Positions 1 to 6,179 of a stretch of 12,793 bases of DNA are shown piece by piece; the first letter of the stretch is position 1, and every line of letters starts with the position of its first letter. The DNA comes from CAYSNP01 sp050945855 (GTDB taxonomy: Bacteria > Bacillota > Clostridia > Christensenellales > DTU072). The DNA lies in the NCBI GenBank assembly GCA_050945855.1, contig JBMNTS010000034.1, positions 1 through 12,793 of the forward strand, in the 5' to 3' direction. Position numbers and translations under genes: made by a program. The notes below the pieces were generated by a model that searched no databases, had not been told where the DNA came from, and saw nothing but the letters and a program-made list of their open reading frames with translations.

Positions 1-238
1 TAAGTTTTCTTTTGGCTTCCGCTTCGCTTTTACGGTAGCGGGCAAGCAGACCCAAAAGGTATTCTTTAGCCGAAATCCGTTCGTTATATATAAGGATTTC
101 GCCCAATTCGTCAGGCGAAAAACTGCTTTCTGCGTTAATACCGAAGCGCACCAGCGTATCCAAGGCAAGAAAATGCTTTTGCCCCTCAATTACGATATCC
201 GCGCCGTTTTTCCTTATTTTGAATTGCTCCGCTTTCAT
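1..238 (-). CDS. recX: RecX-family regulatory protein, N-terminal part (runs off left edge)
   Basis: RecX proteins bind RecA filaments and limit RecA activity in recombination and the SOS response. The 79 visible codons, read on the minus strand, start with MKAEQFKIRKNG. Residues about 56-79 read ISAKEYLLGLLARYRKSEAE followed by AKRKL. This matches the first RecX helical repeat, in which an A/Y-L-L-x-R-x-R-S-x-x-E-L/A-x-x-K-L pattern is typical. The poorly conserved N-terminal stretch before it is also usual for RecX. The remainder, normally another 100-200 residues, lies outside the window. The ATG at 236-238 has no good Shine-Dalgarno, and a TATAAT lies only 6 bp upstream, so the exact start is less certain than the family. 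The gene is divergent from the spore-coat pair. Only one repeat is visible, so the call rests on a short match. Confidence 0.75.
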   Translation of the reverse strand, partial: MKAEQFKIRKNGADIVIEGQKHFLALDTLVRFGINAESSFSPDELGEILIYNERISAKEYLLGLLARYRKSEAEAKRKL

Positions 239-244
239 ACCGCC

Positions 245-250
245 ATTATA
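245..250 (-). promoter_or_regulatory. Possible -10 element for recX, very close to the start codon
   Basis: A perfect TATAAT on the minus strand ends 6 bp before the proposed recX ATG. No convincing -35 lies 16-18 bp upstream; the nearest candidate, TTAAAC, has a 20-bp spacer. If used, transcription would begin at about the start codon, giving a nearly leaderless mRNA. The hexamer could also be chance in an AT-rich spacer. Confidence 0.3.
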
Positions 251-292
251 ACATATTTTCGGCACGCCGGGTTTAATTTTCCTTTTTGTGTG

Positions 293-300
293 CATAATCA
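293..300 (+). promoter_or_regulatory. Weak candidate mother-cell sigma (SigE/SigK-like) -10 for the coat genes
   Basis: The sequence CATAATCA resembles the start of the SigE/SigK -10 elements (CATA plus a trailing T/A) seen before spore-coat genes in Bacillus. No TTGACA/TATAAT promoter is visible between recX and the coat genes, as expected for sporulation control. The -35 match is not convincing, so this is only a suggestion based on the products downstream. Confidence 0.2.
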
Positions 301-328
301 GAAAAACAAATTACTTGGAGGTAGCAAT

Positions 329-511
329 ATGAATCTAACCACAAAAGACCTTACCGTTTTATCCGATTTGATGGAATATGAGCAAACGCTTTTTAAGCAG
401 TGCAAGCAGCTGAGCGAGAATTTTTCGGACAGTTCATTTTCCGACCTTACCGACACCATCGCCTCTCAGCACAAAGAAAACTTTAACAGATTATTTTCAC
501 AATTAAATTAA
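329..511 (+). CDS. Small spore-coat-type protein (60 aa)
   Basis: The product is 60 residues, beginning MNLTTKDLTVLSDLMEYEQ. It has the pattern of the short coat-associated proteins common in Clostridia: an N-terminal 'LT.KDL..LSDL...EQ' helix, an acidic/serine middle, and a C-terminal 'ASQHKENFNRL' helix predicted to pack as a helical hairpin. These are related to the ferritin-like CotF group. They are thought to be deposited on the forespore surface under mother-cell control, though the role of this small form is not defined. The start at 329 is chosen because a strong TTGGAGG lies 8 bp upstream; the frame is open further upstream without a ribosome binding site. The next gene, also coat-type, starts 16 bp after the stop, which supports co-transcription. 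No signal peptide or membrane segment is present. Confidence 0.72.
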   Translation: MNLTTKDLTVLSDLMEYEQTLFKQCKQLSENFSDSSFSDLTDTIASQHKENFNRLFSQLN

Positions 512-527
512 AAAAGGAGAAAGAAAG

Positions 528-803
528 ATGAAATTAAGCGATAAAGACATTGCCATGGATTGGCTGCAGACAGAAAAAGGTCTGGTCAAAACTTACGCGG
601 ATATGATTTGCGAGGTCAGCAACGAACAACTGCGCACCACTCTTTTGGACTGCTTTGAGATAGCCAGCGAATGCCAGTTCGATTTATGGGAAAAAATGAG
701 CGCGTCGGGCATGTATACCATCGAAAACGCCGATATGCAAAAGGTAAAAAAGCAAGTGCAAAAGTTTGACGGTATCAGAAAAGATATAGACAACCTGCAT
801 TAA
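528..803 (+). CDS. CotF-family spore coat protein (91 aa)
   Basis: The product is 91 residues, starting MKLSDKDIAMDWLQTEKGLV. The 'LSDKDI..D.L..EK' opening, the middle 'SNEQLRTTLLDCFEIASECQFDLWEKM' helix and the short 'GMY' turn fit the spore coat protein F (CotF/CotF-like) family. In this family two long helices form a ferritin-like hairpin in the outer spore layers. A strong AAGGAGAAAG ribosome binding site precedes the ATG. The gene follows the 60-residue coat-type gene at 16 bp and is probably its operon partner; products of this kind often occur as adjacent pairs. It converges with the DUF1540 gene across a hairpin at 822-842. It has two cysteines (Cys29 in 'ICEVS' and Cys43 in 'LDCFE') plus a third at 'SECQF', but no catalytic motif, so a structural role is likely. 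Family assignment is fairly sure; deposition in the coat is inference. Confidence 0.78.
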   Translation: MKLSDKDIAMDWLQTEKGLVKTYADMICEVSNEQLRTTLLDCFEIASECQFDLWEKMSASGMYTIENADMQKVKKQVQKFDGIRKDIDNLH

Positions 804-821
804 CCGCTATTAATCAGGCAC

Positions 822-842
822 TCTGCCCATTGTATGGGCAGA
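822..842. repeat. Perfect hairpin between convergent genes
   Basis: Nine base pairs (TCTGCCCAT with ATGGGCAGA) close a three-base TGT loop, 18 bp after the stop of the coat gene. There is no T-run on either strand, so it is not a standard intrinsic terminator. It may still act as a 3'-end stabiliser or block read-through between the convergent genes. Confidence 0.55.
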
Positions 843-853
843 CGATTACATAT

Positions 854-881
854 TGCGCTACCTTTTAACACGGGTAGCGCA
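854..881. repeat. Second hairpin, spanning the stop codon of the DUF1540 gene
   Basis: Nine base pairs (TGCGCTACC at 854-862 with GGTAGCGCA at 873-881) flank a ten-base loop. The TAG stop of the minus-strand DUF1540 gene lies inside one arm, so the last codons form part of the stem. Neither side has the T-run of an intrinsic terminator. With the hairpin at 822-842 it makes a tandem pair in the convergent gap. Confidence 0.5.
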
Positions 882-1160
882 TTTGGTCTGCAGAAAGGTA
901 TCCGCGACAAGCAAGTGATTGGCGCCGCACTTTTTATCCTTATTATAAATGCAGTCCGCGACGCATTGCACCCAGTTGGGAGAGTCTTGCAAAAACTCTC
1001 TGCCCACTTCCAGTTCTTCAAAGGTTTGCTCGAGCGCTCCTCCCGCCCTTTTCATTTTAGTTACACATTTGCCCGCTTCATTGACGCTGACTACTCCGGC
1101 GTTGCAGTGATTGTTAAGATTATGCTGACAATTGGCCGTTGTGCATTTCAAATGATTCAT
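858..1160 (-). CDS. DUF1540 protein with two four-cysteine repeats (100 aa)
   Basis: The product has 100 residues and eight cysteines in two similar sets. The first is C6, C11, C19 and C32 around 'LKCTTANCQHNLNNHCNAGVVSV'. The second is C66, C70, C78 and C94 around 'VQCVADCIYNKDKKCGANHLL'. Each copy matches the DUF1540 pattern (C-x3/4-C-x-y/h-N-x-x-x-x-C-x-A, then a beta strand), which is widespread in Firmicutes and presumed to bind a metal such as zinc. The biochemical function of the family is unknown. A segment of about 25 residues (GGALEQTFEELEVGREFLQD) separates the copies and is probably helical. The ATG is preceded by GAGAGGTGAG, a good ribosome binding site. The gene is divergent from rplI, with 91 bp between their starts, and converges on the coat genes. 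A link to sporulation is suggested only by position. Confidence 0.8.
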   Translation of the reverse strand: MNHLKCTTANCQHNLNNHCNAGVVSVNEAGKCVTKMKRAGGALEQTFEELEVGREFLQDSPNWVQCVADCIYNKDKKCGANHLLVADTFLQTKCATRVKR

Positions 1161-1196
1161 CTCTCACCTCTCTTGTTTTGCTAGCATTTGCATTTC

Positions 1197-1226
1197 TTGA
1201 CAAAAAATGCAAAATGGTGCTATGAT
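1197..1226 (+). promoter_or_regulatory. Sigma-A promoter of rplI
   Basis: TTGACA (1197-1202) and TATGAT (1221-1226) are separated by 18 bp, 25 bp before the rplI start. The -35 sits between the arms of an imperfect inverted repeat (GCATTT at 1190-1195, AAATGC at 1205-1210), which might bind a regulator or be chance AT-rich symmetry. Confidence 0.75.
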
Positions 1227-1251
1227 ATTTAAACAGGGAAAGGAGGGCGGT

Positions 1252-1695
1252 ATGAAAGTCATTTTACTTCAGGACGTAAAAGGGCACGGCAAGGCGGGAG
1301 AATTGGTCACGCTGAGCGACGGCTTTGCGAAAAACTATATAATTCCTAAACAACTGGGGATAGAAGCGGATAAAAAAAGGATAAACGAATATCAGCAAAA
1401 AAAGCAAAAGGAAGCAAGGCTTGCGGAAGAAGCCAGGCAAAAAGCATTGAGCGAAGCGCGCGAGCTTAAGCAAAAAAGCATAGACGTGCCCGTAAAGTGC
1501 GGCGAGGGCAAAATCTACGGCAGCGTAACCAATCAGGACGTGGCAAAAGGGCTTGCCCTTTTGGGATACGATATAGACAAGAAGAAGATATCGTTAAAAG
1601 AACAAATAAAGCAGCTGGGTACTTACGAGGCGGAAGTAAAGCTGTATCCGGAAATTTCGGTTACCATCACTATCAACGTGGTAAAGGAAGACTGA
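1252..1695 (+). CDS. rplI: 50S ribosomal protein L9
   Basis: L9 binds 23S rRNA near the base of the L1 stalk and helps keep the reading frame. The product is 147 residues, the usual length being about 148. The N-terminal domain opens MKVILLQDVKGHGKAGELV and continues with VTLSDGFAKNYIIPKQLGIEA, the L9 signature. It is followed by a long charged connecting helix (about residues 41-76, many K/E/Q). The C-terminal domain includes 'GKIYGSVTNQDVA' and ends 'TYEAEVKLYPEISVTITINVV'. The start at 1252 follows AAGGAGG with ideal spacing, and upstream in-frame codons lack a ribosome binding site. In many Firmicutes rplI sits next to a GdpP/YybT-like gene and dnaB. Here it lies between a DUF1540 gene and a yugP-like gene, and neither partner is in view. 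No terminator follows it, so the peptidase gene 54 bp downstream may be read from the same promoter. Confidence 0.97.
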   Translation: MKVILLQDVKGHGKAGELVTLSDGFAKNYIIPKQLGIEADKKRINEYQQKKQKEARLAEEARQKALSEARELKQKSIDVPVKCGEGKIYGSVTNQDVAKGLALLGYDIDKKKISLKEQIKQLGTYEAEVKLYPEISVTITINVVKED

Positions 1696-1749
1696 TTTTC
1701 ATATATTAATAATTGCTTATTACCCGCTTAAAATAATTACGAGGTTATT

Positions 1750-2460
1750 ATGAACGACATTTTATATATATTATGTTCGGTTTTGGTTTTGCCTGTACTG
1801 ATTTATTCTATCAGCGCGAGCGCCAAGGTAAGAAGGATTTTTGACAAACACAATTCGGAGTATAACGAAAACAATTTTACCGCGGGAGAGGTAGCGCGCG
1901 CTATTTTGGACAGGGCGGGACTGCAGGATGTGGAGATAAAGCCCACCCCGGGCAGTCTTACGGACAACTACAATCCCAAACAAAGGACGGTTTTTTTATC
2001 GCAGACGGTAATCGACAGCCGCTCCGTTGCCGCAATAGGCGTGGCGGCGCATGAAAGCGGACACGCCATTCAGCACGCGCAGGGCTATGTGCCGCTAAGG
2101 ATTCGCTCTTTTCTGGTACCATACGCCCAGATAGGAAGCAGGCTTGCACTGCCCCTTTTGATTATGGCGTTTATATTTCAAGGCTCCGCGCTGCTGGTGC
2201 CCAGAGCTGCGGAATATATTATAAGCGCGGCGCTCTTACTATTTGCTTCCACTACCCTGTTTACTTTTGTTACCCTGCCCGTGGAATTTAACGCAAGCCG
2301 CAGGGCAAAAGCAATCCTGGAGCAGGGCGGTATCCTTAACGCGAGGGAATTGTCGGTCGCAGGCGAAGTGCTCAACGCCGCCGCGCAGACTTATGTGGCA
2401 AGCTTCGCGATGAGTCTGATTCAGCTTTTAAGGATGTTTTTTCTGTTCAGAAGACGGTAA
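1750..2460 (+). CDS. yugP: YugP-family membrane zinc metallopeptidase
   Basis: The product is 236 residues and fits the Zn_peptidase_2 (YugP) family of membrane-anchored neutral zinc proteases; B. subtilis YugP is about 225 residues. Residues 3-22 are an N-terminal membrane segment. The active-site motif AHESGHAIQH puts zinc ligands at His101 and His105 with Glu102 as the catalytic base. The conserved 'LPVEFNASRRAKAIL' stretch (about residues 176-190) supplies the likely third ligand, Glu179. Two more hydrophobic segments lie at about 130-150 and 157-178, and the protein ends in an Arg-rich tail (FLFRRR) after a final hydrophobic helix. The physiological substrate of the family is not established. 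The ATG is preceded by GAGG. The gene lies 54 bp after rplI with no clear promoter of its own. All motif residues are present, so it appears intact. Confidence 0.9.
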   Translation: MNDILYILCSVLVLPVLIYSISASAKVRRIFDKHNSEYNENNFTAGEVARAILDRAGLQDVEIKPTPGSLTDNYNPKQRTVFLSQTVIDSRSVAAIGVAAHESGHAIQHAQGYVPLRIRSFLVPYAQIGSRLALPLLIMAFIFQGSALLVPRAAEYIISAALLLFASTTLFTFVTLPVEFNASRRAKAILEQGGILNARELSVAGEVLNAAAQTYVASFAMSLIQLLRMFFLFRRR

Positions 2461-2465
2461 ACGCA

Positions 2466-2495
2466 TTGACTTTTACCATTCCAGGGTGATATAAT
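2466..2495 (+). promoter_or_regulatory. Sigma-A promoter of the ferredoxin gene
   Basis: TTGACT (2466-2471) and TATAAT (2490-2495) are 18 bp apart and begin 6 bp after the yugP stop. The -10 ends 34 bp before the ferredoxin ATG. This indicates that the ferredoxin is transcribed separately. Confidence 0.75.
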
Positions 2496-2529
2496 AAGCC
2501 AAAATACATCTTTGATAAAGGAGCAAAAT

Positions 2530-2700
2530 ATGGCTTACAAGATTACCGATGAATGCATTAGCTGCGGAGTATGTCAGGAAGAGTGCCCGGTTGAGGCGAT
2601 ATCTCAAGGAGAAAATAAGTTCCAAATAGACCCCGAAGTCTGCTTGGAGTGCGGAGCGTGCGAAGGCGCCTGCCCTCAGGAGGCTATAGTAGCGGAATAG
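2530..2700 (+). CDS. Clostridial-type 2x[4Fe-4S] ferredoxin (56 aa)
   Basis: This is a small soluble electron carrier of 56 residues, the classical length for clostridial ferredoxins. It starts MAYKITDECISCGVCQEECP. There are two C-x2-C-x2-C-x3-C-P cluster motifs: CISCGVCQEECP (residues 9-20) and CLECGACEGACP (about residues 38-49). By family knowledge the last cysteine of each motif ligates the opposite cluster, and such proteins serve low-potential partners such as pyruvate:ferredoxin oxidoreductase and hydrogenase. No extra loop or domain is present. The start at 2530 is chosen because AAAGGAG lies 7-8 bp upstream. The gene is monocistronic, with its own promoter just upstream and a strong intrinsic terminator 21 bp after the stop. 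Its presence fits an anaerobic lifestyle. Confidence 0.96.
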   Translation: MAYKITDECISCGVCQEECPVEAISQGENKFQIDPEVCLECGACEGACPQEAIVAE

Positions 2701-2721
2701 AAAGCTTATTCCAACTTAAAC

Positions 2722-2751
2722 AAAAGGGGACGGCGCGCCGTTCCCTTTTTT
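2722..2751. terminator. Intrinsic terminator, probably bidirectional
   Basis: The palindromic core CGGCGCGCCG (2731-2740) is extended by AAAAGGGGA on the left and TTCCCTTTTTT on the right. This gives a long stem with a run of six T on the plus strand, ending the ferredoxin transcript. On the minus strand the stem is followed by four T, so it may also end the transporter transcript that stops at 2789. Confidence 0.92.
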
Positions 2752-2788
2752 GTTGCAATCATAGAAATTAAACTTAATGCCGACCGTA

Positions 2789-4354
2789 TTATTCTTTTTC
2801 ATAGCTGAAACAATATTCCGCGTGTTCCTTATCTTTATCAGGGAAAAACTTGCACGAAACCGCCATTATTATCAAGGACTGCGCCATGGTGATTACGCCT
2901 ATCAAGGGGGAGCGCCCGATGCCCGCTTTAATAAACTGCATAGCGGTAGCGCCCTTGGGAGCGTCCAGCAGCGCGAATACGATTATTAAGGTAAAGGTGG
3001 TGACAAGCCCGCCGATTATGGACAGCCACGCCCCTTTTAAGCTGGCTTTTTTACTGTAAATCCCAAAAATATACGGACCTATAAAGCAGCCTGCCAGCGT
3101 GCCCCAGCTAAGACTCATCATGGTTACGATTACATCCAGCTGCGCTACCGCAAGCACCGCGGACAAAATTACGAATACGATGCAAAGCACGCGCAAAAGC
3201 AATTTGACCTTTTTTTCCGGAGCGTCCTTTTTAAGGTAGCCTTTATAAAAATCCAACGCCATAGCCGAAGAGCCGGATAAAGACAGACTTGCCAGAGTAG
3301 ACATACTCGCGCTAAGCATCAGCACTACCACAAAGCCCAGAAGGGTGCCGGAGAAATTTGCCTGTATAAACATATTGGGCATAATCATATCCACGCCTCC
3401 CGCGGGCACGGACGCAAAAAACAATCTTCCGAAACTGCCGGAAAGATAAGCCCCTATTCCAATCACAAAAGCAAACACGGTACTTACTACGGTAGCTTGT
3501 TTTATGGCGTATTTGTTTTTGACCGCGTAATATTTATGCACGCATTGGGGCAGCGCCCAGACGCCGAAGGAAGTCAGGATAACTATAATAATAAGGTTAA
3601 AGCCGGGGGAATCGATAAACCTGCCCGAAGCGGAATTAAGAGAAGGGAAAAAGCCCTGTCCCATTTCCACCAGTTTCTTAAACCCTTCGCCGCCGTTCAC
3701 CTGAGGGGCTCTGAGTAGCGCGAACACCATAAAGAATACCACCACGAACATTATCATTCCCTGGAAAAAGTCGCTTAGCGCGGTGGCGAAGTACCCTCCG
3801 GAAAACAGATACAGGGAGGTGATAACCGCCATTATTATTATGCAGTAGATAAAATCAATGCCGAACACCATTTCAAAAAGATATCCGATTCCCTGATACA
3901 CCGAAGTGGAATAAGGTATAAGAAACACAAATATTATTATGCTGGAAACCAGGCGCAATCGGGTATCTTGGTAACGCTTTTCAAAAAACTGCGGCATGGT
4001 TTTAGCTTCGATTTTTCGCGTCACATATCTGGTCTTTGCGCCCAGCACCCTCCAGGCAAGAAAAGAGCCGAACACCGCATTGGCTATGCCGATCCATACC
4101 GCGCCCAGTCCCATGCCCCAGCCCAGCTTGCCGGCGTAACCTATAAATACCACGCTGGAGAAGTAAGTCGCTCCGTAAGAAAACGCGCTCATCCATCCGC
4201 CCAGCCCGCGGTTTGCCATAAAGAAGTTGTCCAGGGTATTGCTTTTTTTTCTGCTATAATACGCTATGAAGCCCAGAGTAAGCATATAAGCCACTAAAAT
4301 GACGTAAGGCGCCGCGCCTTTTGCTACCGAACTGAGTATAAATAAATCATTCAT
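2789..4354 (-). CDS. Sodium:solute symporter (SSS family), substrate unknown
   Basis: The product is 521 residues and strongly hydrophobic, with about 13 predicted membrane segments, the standard SSS/SLC5 (LeuT-fold) layout. Family landmarks include an N-terminal helix followed by 'SRKKSNTLDNFFMANRGLGGW' (about residues 34-54). Next come 'FSGGYFATALSDFFQGMIMF' (184-203), 'WALPQCVHKYYAVKN' (266-280) and 'LSASMSTLASLSLSGSSAMALDFY' (347-370). The Ser-rich part of this last segment corresponds to the sodium-site helix. It would import an organic solute with Na+. Family members carry proline, pantothenate, sugars, sialic acid or carboxylates, and nothing visible decides among these. A GGGAGAAA ribosome binding site precedes the ATG, and a promoter lies 33-61 bp upstream. 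It diverges from the GPH symporter gene, and no catabolic gene is attached. The sequence appears intact. Confidence 0.9.
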   Translation of the reverse strand: MNDLFILSSVAKGAAPYVILVAYMLTLGFIAYYSRKKSNTLDNFFMANRGLGGWMSAFSYGATYFSSVVFIGYAGKLGWGMGLGAVWIGIANAVFGSFLAWRVLGAKTRYVTRKIEAKTMPQFFEKRYQDTRLRLVSSIIIFVFLIPYSTSVYQGIGYLFEMVFGIDFIYCIIIMAVITSLYLFSGGYFATALSDFFQGMIMFVVVFFMVFALLRAPQVNGGEGFKKLVEMGQGFFPSLNSASGRFIDSPGFNLIIIVILTSFGVWALPQCVHKYYAVKNKYAIKQATVVSTVFAFVIGIGAYLSGSFGRLFFASVPAGGVDMIMPNMFIQANFSGTLLGFVVVLMLSASMSTLASLSLSGSSAMALDFYKGYLKKDAPEKKVKLLLRVLCIVFVILSAVLAVAQLDVIVTMMSLSWGTLAGCFIGPYIFGIYSKKASLKGAWLSIIGGLVTTFTLIIVFALLDAPKGATAMQFIKAGIGRSPLIGVITMAQSLIIMAVSCKFFPDKDKEHAEYCFSYEKE

Positions 4355-4386
4355 AGCGTTTCTCCCGCAACAAGTATTTAAACAAA

Positions 4387-4415
4387 ATTATAATATATGT
4401 TTGAGATAAATACAA
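4387..4415 (-). promoter_or_regulatory. Promoter of the sodium:solute symporter gene
   Basis: On the minus strand TTGTAT (4410-4415) is followed after 17 bp by a perfect TATAAT (4387-4392). The -10 is 32 bp from the start codon, leaving a leader of about 25 nt. Confidence 0.6.
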
Positions 4416-4513
4416 GAAATTCTATACAGTTTAGCAAATTTATTAAAATTTTACCAAAAATGCCGTATATCCGGCGCGGAAAATATCGCATTGATTCTGT
4501 TCCGCCTTTCCGG

Positions 4514-4542
4514 TTGACAGCGGCGGCAAAGTAAGTTATTAT
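4514..4542 (+). promoter_or_regulatory. Sigma-A promoter of the GPH symporter gene
   Basis: A perfect TTGACA (4514-4519) and TATTAT (4537-4542) are separated by 17 bp, and the -10 ends 27 bp before the ATG. The -10 lies within the inverted repeat at 4533-4555. Confidence 0.72.
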
Positions 4543-4555
4543 GTCACTATAACTT
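4533..4555. promoter_or_regulatory. Candidate operator: 23-bp inverted repeat over the -10
   Basis: Seven-base arms AAGTTAT (4533-4539) and ATAACTT (4549-4555) are perfect reverse complements around a nine-base spacer. They overlap the -10 and the expected start point of the GPH symporter promoter. This is the classical position for a repressor site. No regulator gene is in the window, so the binding protein is unknown. Confidence 0.45.
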
Positions 4556-4569
4556 GCGGAAAAGAATTA

Positions 4570-6108
4570 ATGATTGATATTAAAGAATTTAAGAAGATGA
4601 ACGCGTACGCCTGCGGCGACGCCTACGGCGGCGGCGTATATATGCTTATAGCTTCCTACTTTATGCTATACCTTACCGTTGTGGAACAGATATCCCCCGT
4701 TTGGGCGGGTACGGCAATAATGATAGGCAAAATATGGGACGGAATCACCGACCCCATAATGGGCGTAATAGTGGAAAGGACCAAAAGCAGGCTTGGCAAA
4801 TGCCGCCCGTATATCGCTATTTCGGTTTTCCCCGTTTTTTTATCATTCTTTATGCTGTGGTACTCCTTCGGGTTAAGGACGGAAGTGCAAAAGGTGGTGT
4901 ATTACACCTTTTCTTATGTCTTTTTCAGCACGGTTTACACCGTATTTTACATTCCTTACTCCTGCCTGCTTCCCCGCATTGTGGACAGCTATGACAAGCG
5001 CACCAATTATTCATCCATGCAAATGATTTACTCCGGCGTGGCAAGCGTTTTTTCCACCTATTTTTATGAGTTTATCATATACAGGGGGCACAGAGGGGAG
5101 GCGATGTCGCCCGCCCTCAAAGGCAATTTTGCCATAATGGGGTTGATTTTGGGAGTGCTGTTCGCCATACCCGTACTGATTACATTTTTGGGAGTCAAGG
5201 AAGAGCCCTGCCTTGTCAAGGATAAATCGGTTACCTTAAAGAGCGTGTTTGCCCAATACGGCAGCATATTGCAAAACAGCAGCTTCAGAAAACATTTATC
5301 AATGGGGCTTGCCGCCGGCTTTATCGGCAGTATGGTTACCATAGGTATGACCTTTTTTGCCTATATCGTGCTTAAGCAGGAGCCTGTTTTGGGGCTGACA
5401 GTAATTACGGTGGTGCTGACCATAAAAGGCGCGACGGAAATCGGATTTTTCCCCGTCAATGTGGTTCTGATGAAAAAATTCAACAAACACATGCCGTATA
5501 AAGTGGGCGTGCCCGTACTCATACTGGCTTGTTCGATCGCGCTTTTCATACCTATCGGCGGCGCCGCGTGGATATTTATCATCTCCATTTCTTTTCTGGG
5601 GATAGGAGTGTCCTCGCTGGCCTTTGTGTCTATGACCCTCTTTCCGGACATTACCGACGTGGAAGAAGCGATAAGCGGCAAGCGGCGGGAAGGGCTTATG
5701 GCGGGACTGTCCACCTTTATAAAAAAGGTCAACGCCGGCATTGCCTCCTTCATAGCCGGCGGCATACTGTCGCTGGTGGGACTGGACTCTTCCAAGCCCG
5801 AACAGGCGGTGCGCACAATAAAAACCATGTGGGGGGTAAAAATAATTTATTCGGTAATACCTATTATAGCCGCCGTGATTTTGCTTGCCATAACCCGCAC
5901 CTTTAAGCTGGACAATTACAGTCACACCCTTATCAAAAAGGCGATAGGCGAAAAGCGGGAAAAAGGCTATACTACCCTCTCCGACAAGGAGGCGCAGCTT
6001 TGCGCCGGGCTTTGCGGACTTGCCCCGGACAAAATATGGCTGCTGAAGAACAGCTGCCAATCCGCCGATAATGAGGAAATTCTTGCGGAATCGGGCAAGC
6101 CCGAGTAA
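4570..6108 (+). CDS. GPH (MelB-like) cation:sugar symporter
   Basis: The product is a 512-residue membrane protein of the glycoside-pentoside-hexuronide:cation symporter family, within the major facilitator superfamily, with about 12 predicted helices. It would take up a glycoside, pentose or hexuronide with Na+ or H+. Acidic residues equivalent to the MelB cation site are conserved: Asp17 in 'CGDAYGGG', and Asp57 and Asp61 in 'KIWDGITDPIMG'. The loop motif 'VERTKSRLGKCRPYI' follows helix 2. The C-half signature is 'FPDITDVEEAISGKRREGLMAG' starting near residue 358. After the last helix a cytosolic tail of about 60 residues is highly charged. The ribosome binding site is weak (GCGGAAAAG, 11 nt before the ATG). 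The gene is divergent from the SSS transporter, with its own promoter and a putative operator. The specific sugar cannot be read from the sequence. The tRNA-Arg gene follows with no clear terminator between. Confidence 0.92.
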   Translation: MIDIKEFKKMNAYACGDAYGGGVYMLIASYFMLYLTVVEQISPVWAGTAIMIGKIWDGITDPIMGVIVERTKSRLGKCRPYIAISVFPVFLSFFMLWYSFGLRTEVQKVVYYTFSYVFFSTVYTVFYIPYSCLLPRIVDSYDKRTNYSSMQMIYSGVASVFSTYFYEFIIYRGHRGEAMSPALKGNFAIMGLILGVLFAIPVLITFLGVKEEPCLVKDKSVTLKSVFAQYGSILQNSSFRKHLSMGLAAGFIGSMVTIGMTFFAYIVLKQEPVLGLTVITVVLTIKGATEIGFFPVNVVLMKKFNKHMPYKVGVPVLILACSIALFIPIGGAAWIFIISISFLGIGVSSLAFVSMTLFPDITDVEEAISGKRREGLMAGLSTFIKKVNAGIASFIAGGILSLVGLDSSKPEQAVRTIKTMWGVKIIYSVIPIIAAVILLAITRTFKLDNYSHTLIKKAIGEKREKGYTTLSDKEAQLCAGLCGLAPDKIWLLKNSCQSADNEEILAESGKPE

Positions 6109-6112
6109 TCAA

Positions 6113-6141
6113 TTGACAAAGCCGTATAATTTAACTATAAT
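6113..6141 (+). promoter_or_regulatory. Perfect consensus promoter of tRNA-Arg
   Basis: TTGACA (6113-6118) and TATAAT (6136-6141) are both exact consensus with the optimal 17-bp spacer, as expected for a stable-RNA gene. A second TATAAT at 6125-6130 is too close to this -35 to pair with it. The mature tRNA starts 38 bp after the -10. Confidence 0.9.
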
Positions 6142-6157
6142 TAAATACCGTGATAAA

Positions 6158-6179
6158 TGCGTATCCGCGATAAGGATAT

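Noticed and set aside
834..1184. Plus-strand open frame of 116 codons across the DUF1540 gene
   Set aside because: The minus-strand DUF1540 frame has two cysteine repeats and a good ribosome binding site; the plus frame has neither.
5299..6060. Long minus-strand open frame (253 codons) opposite the GPH symporter gene
   Set aside because: It is a shadow of a well-supported membrane-protein gene. Its translation is rich in His, Tyr, Gly and Arg with no family pattern, and there is no ribosome binding site.
6091..6104. TCGGGC/GCCCGA hairpin at the end of the GPH gene as a terminator
   Set aside because: The loop is only two bases and no T-run follows. It lies within the last codons and is more likely coding coincidence.
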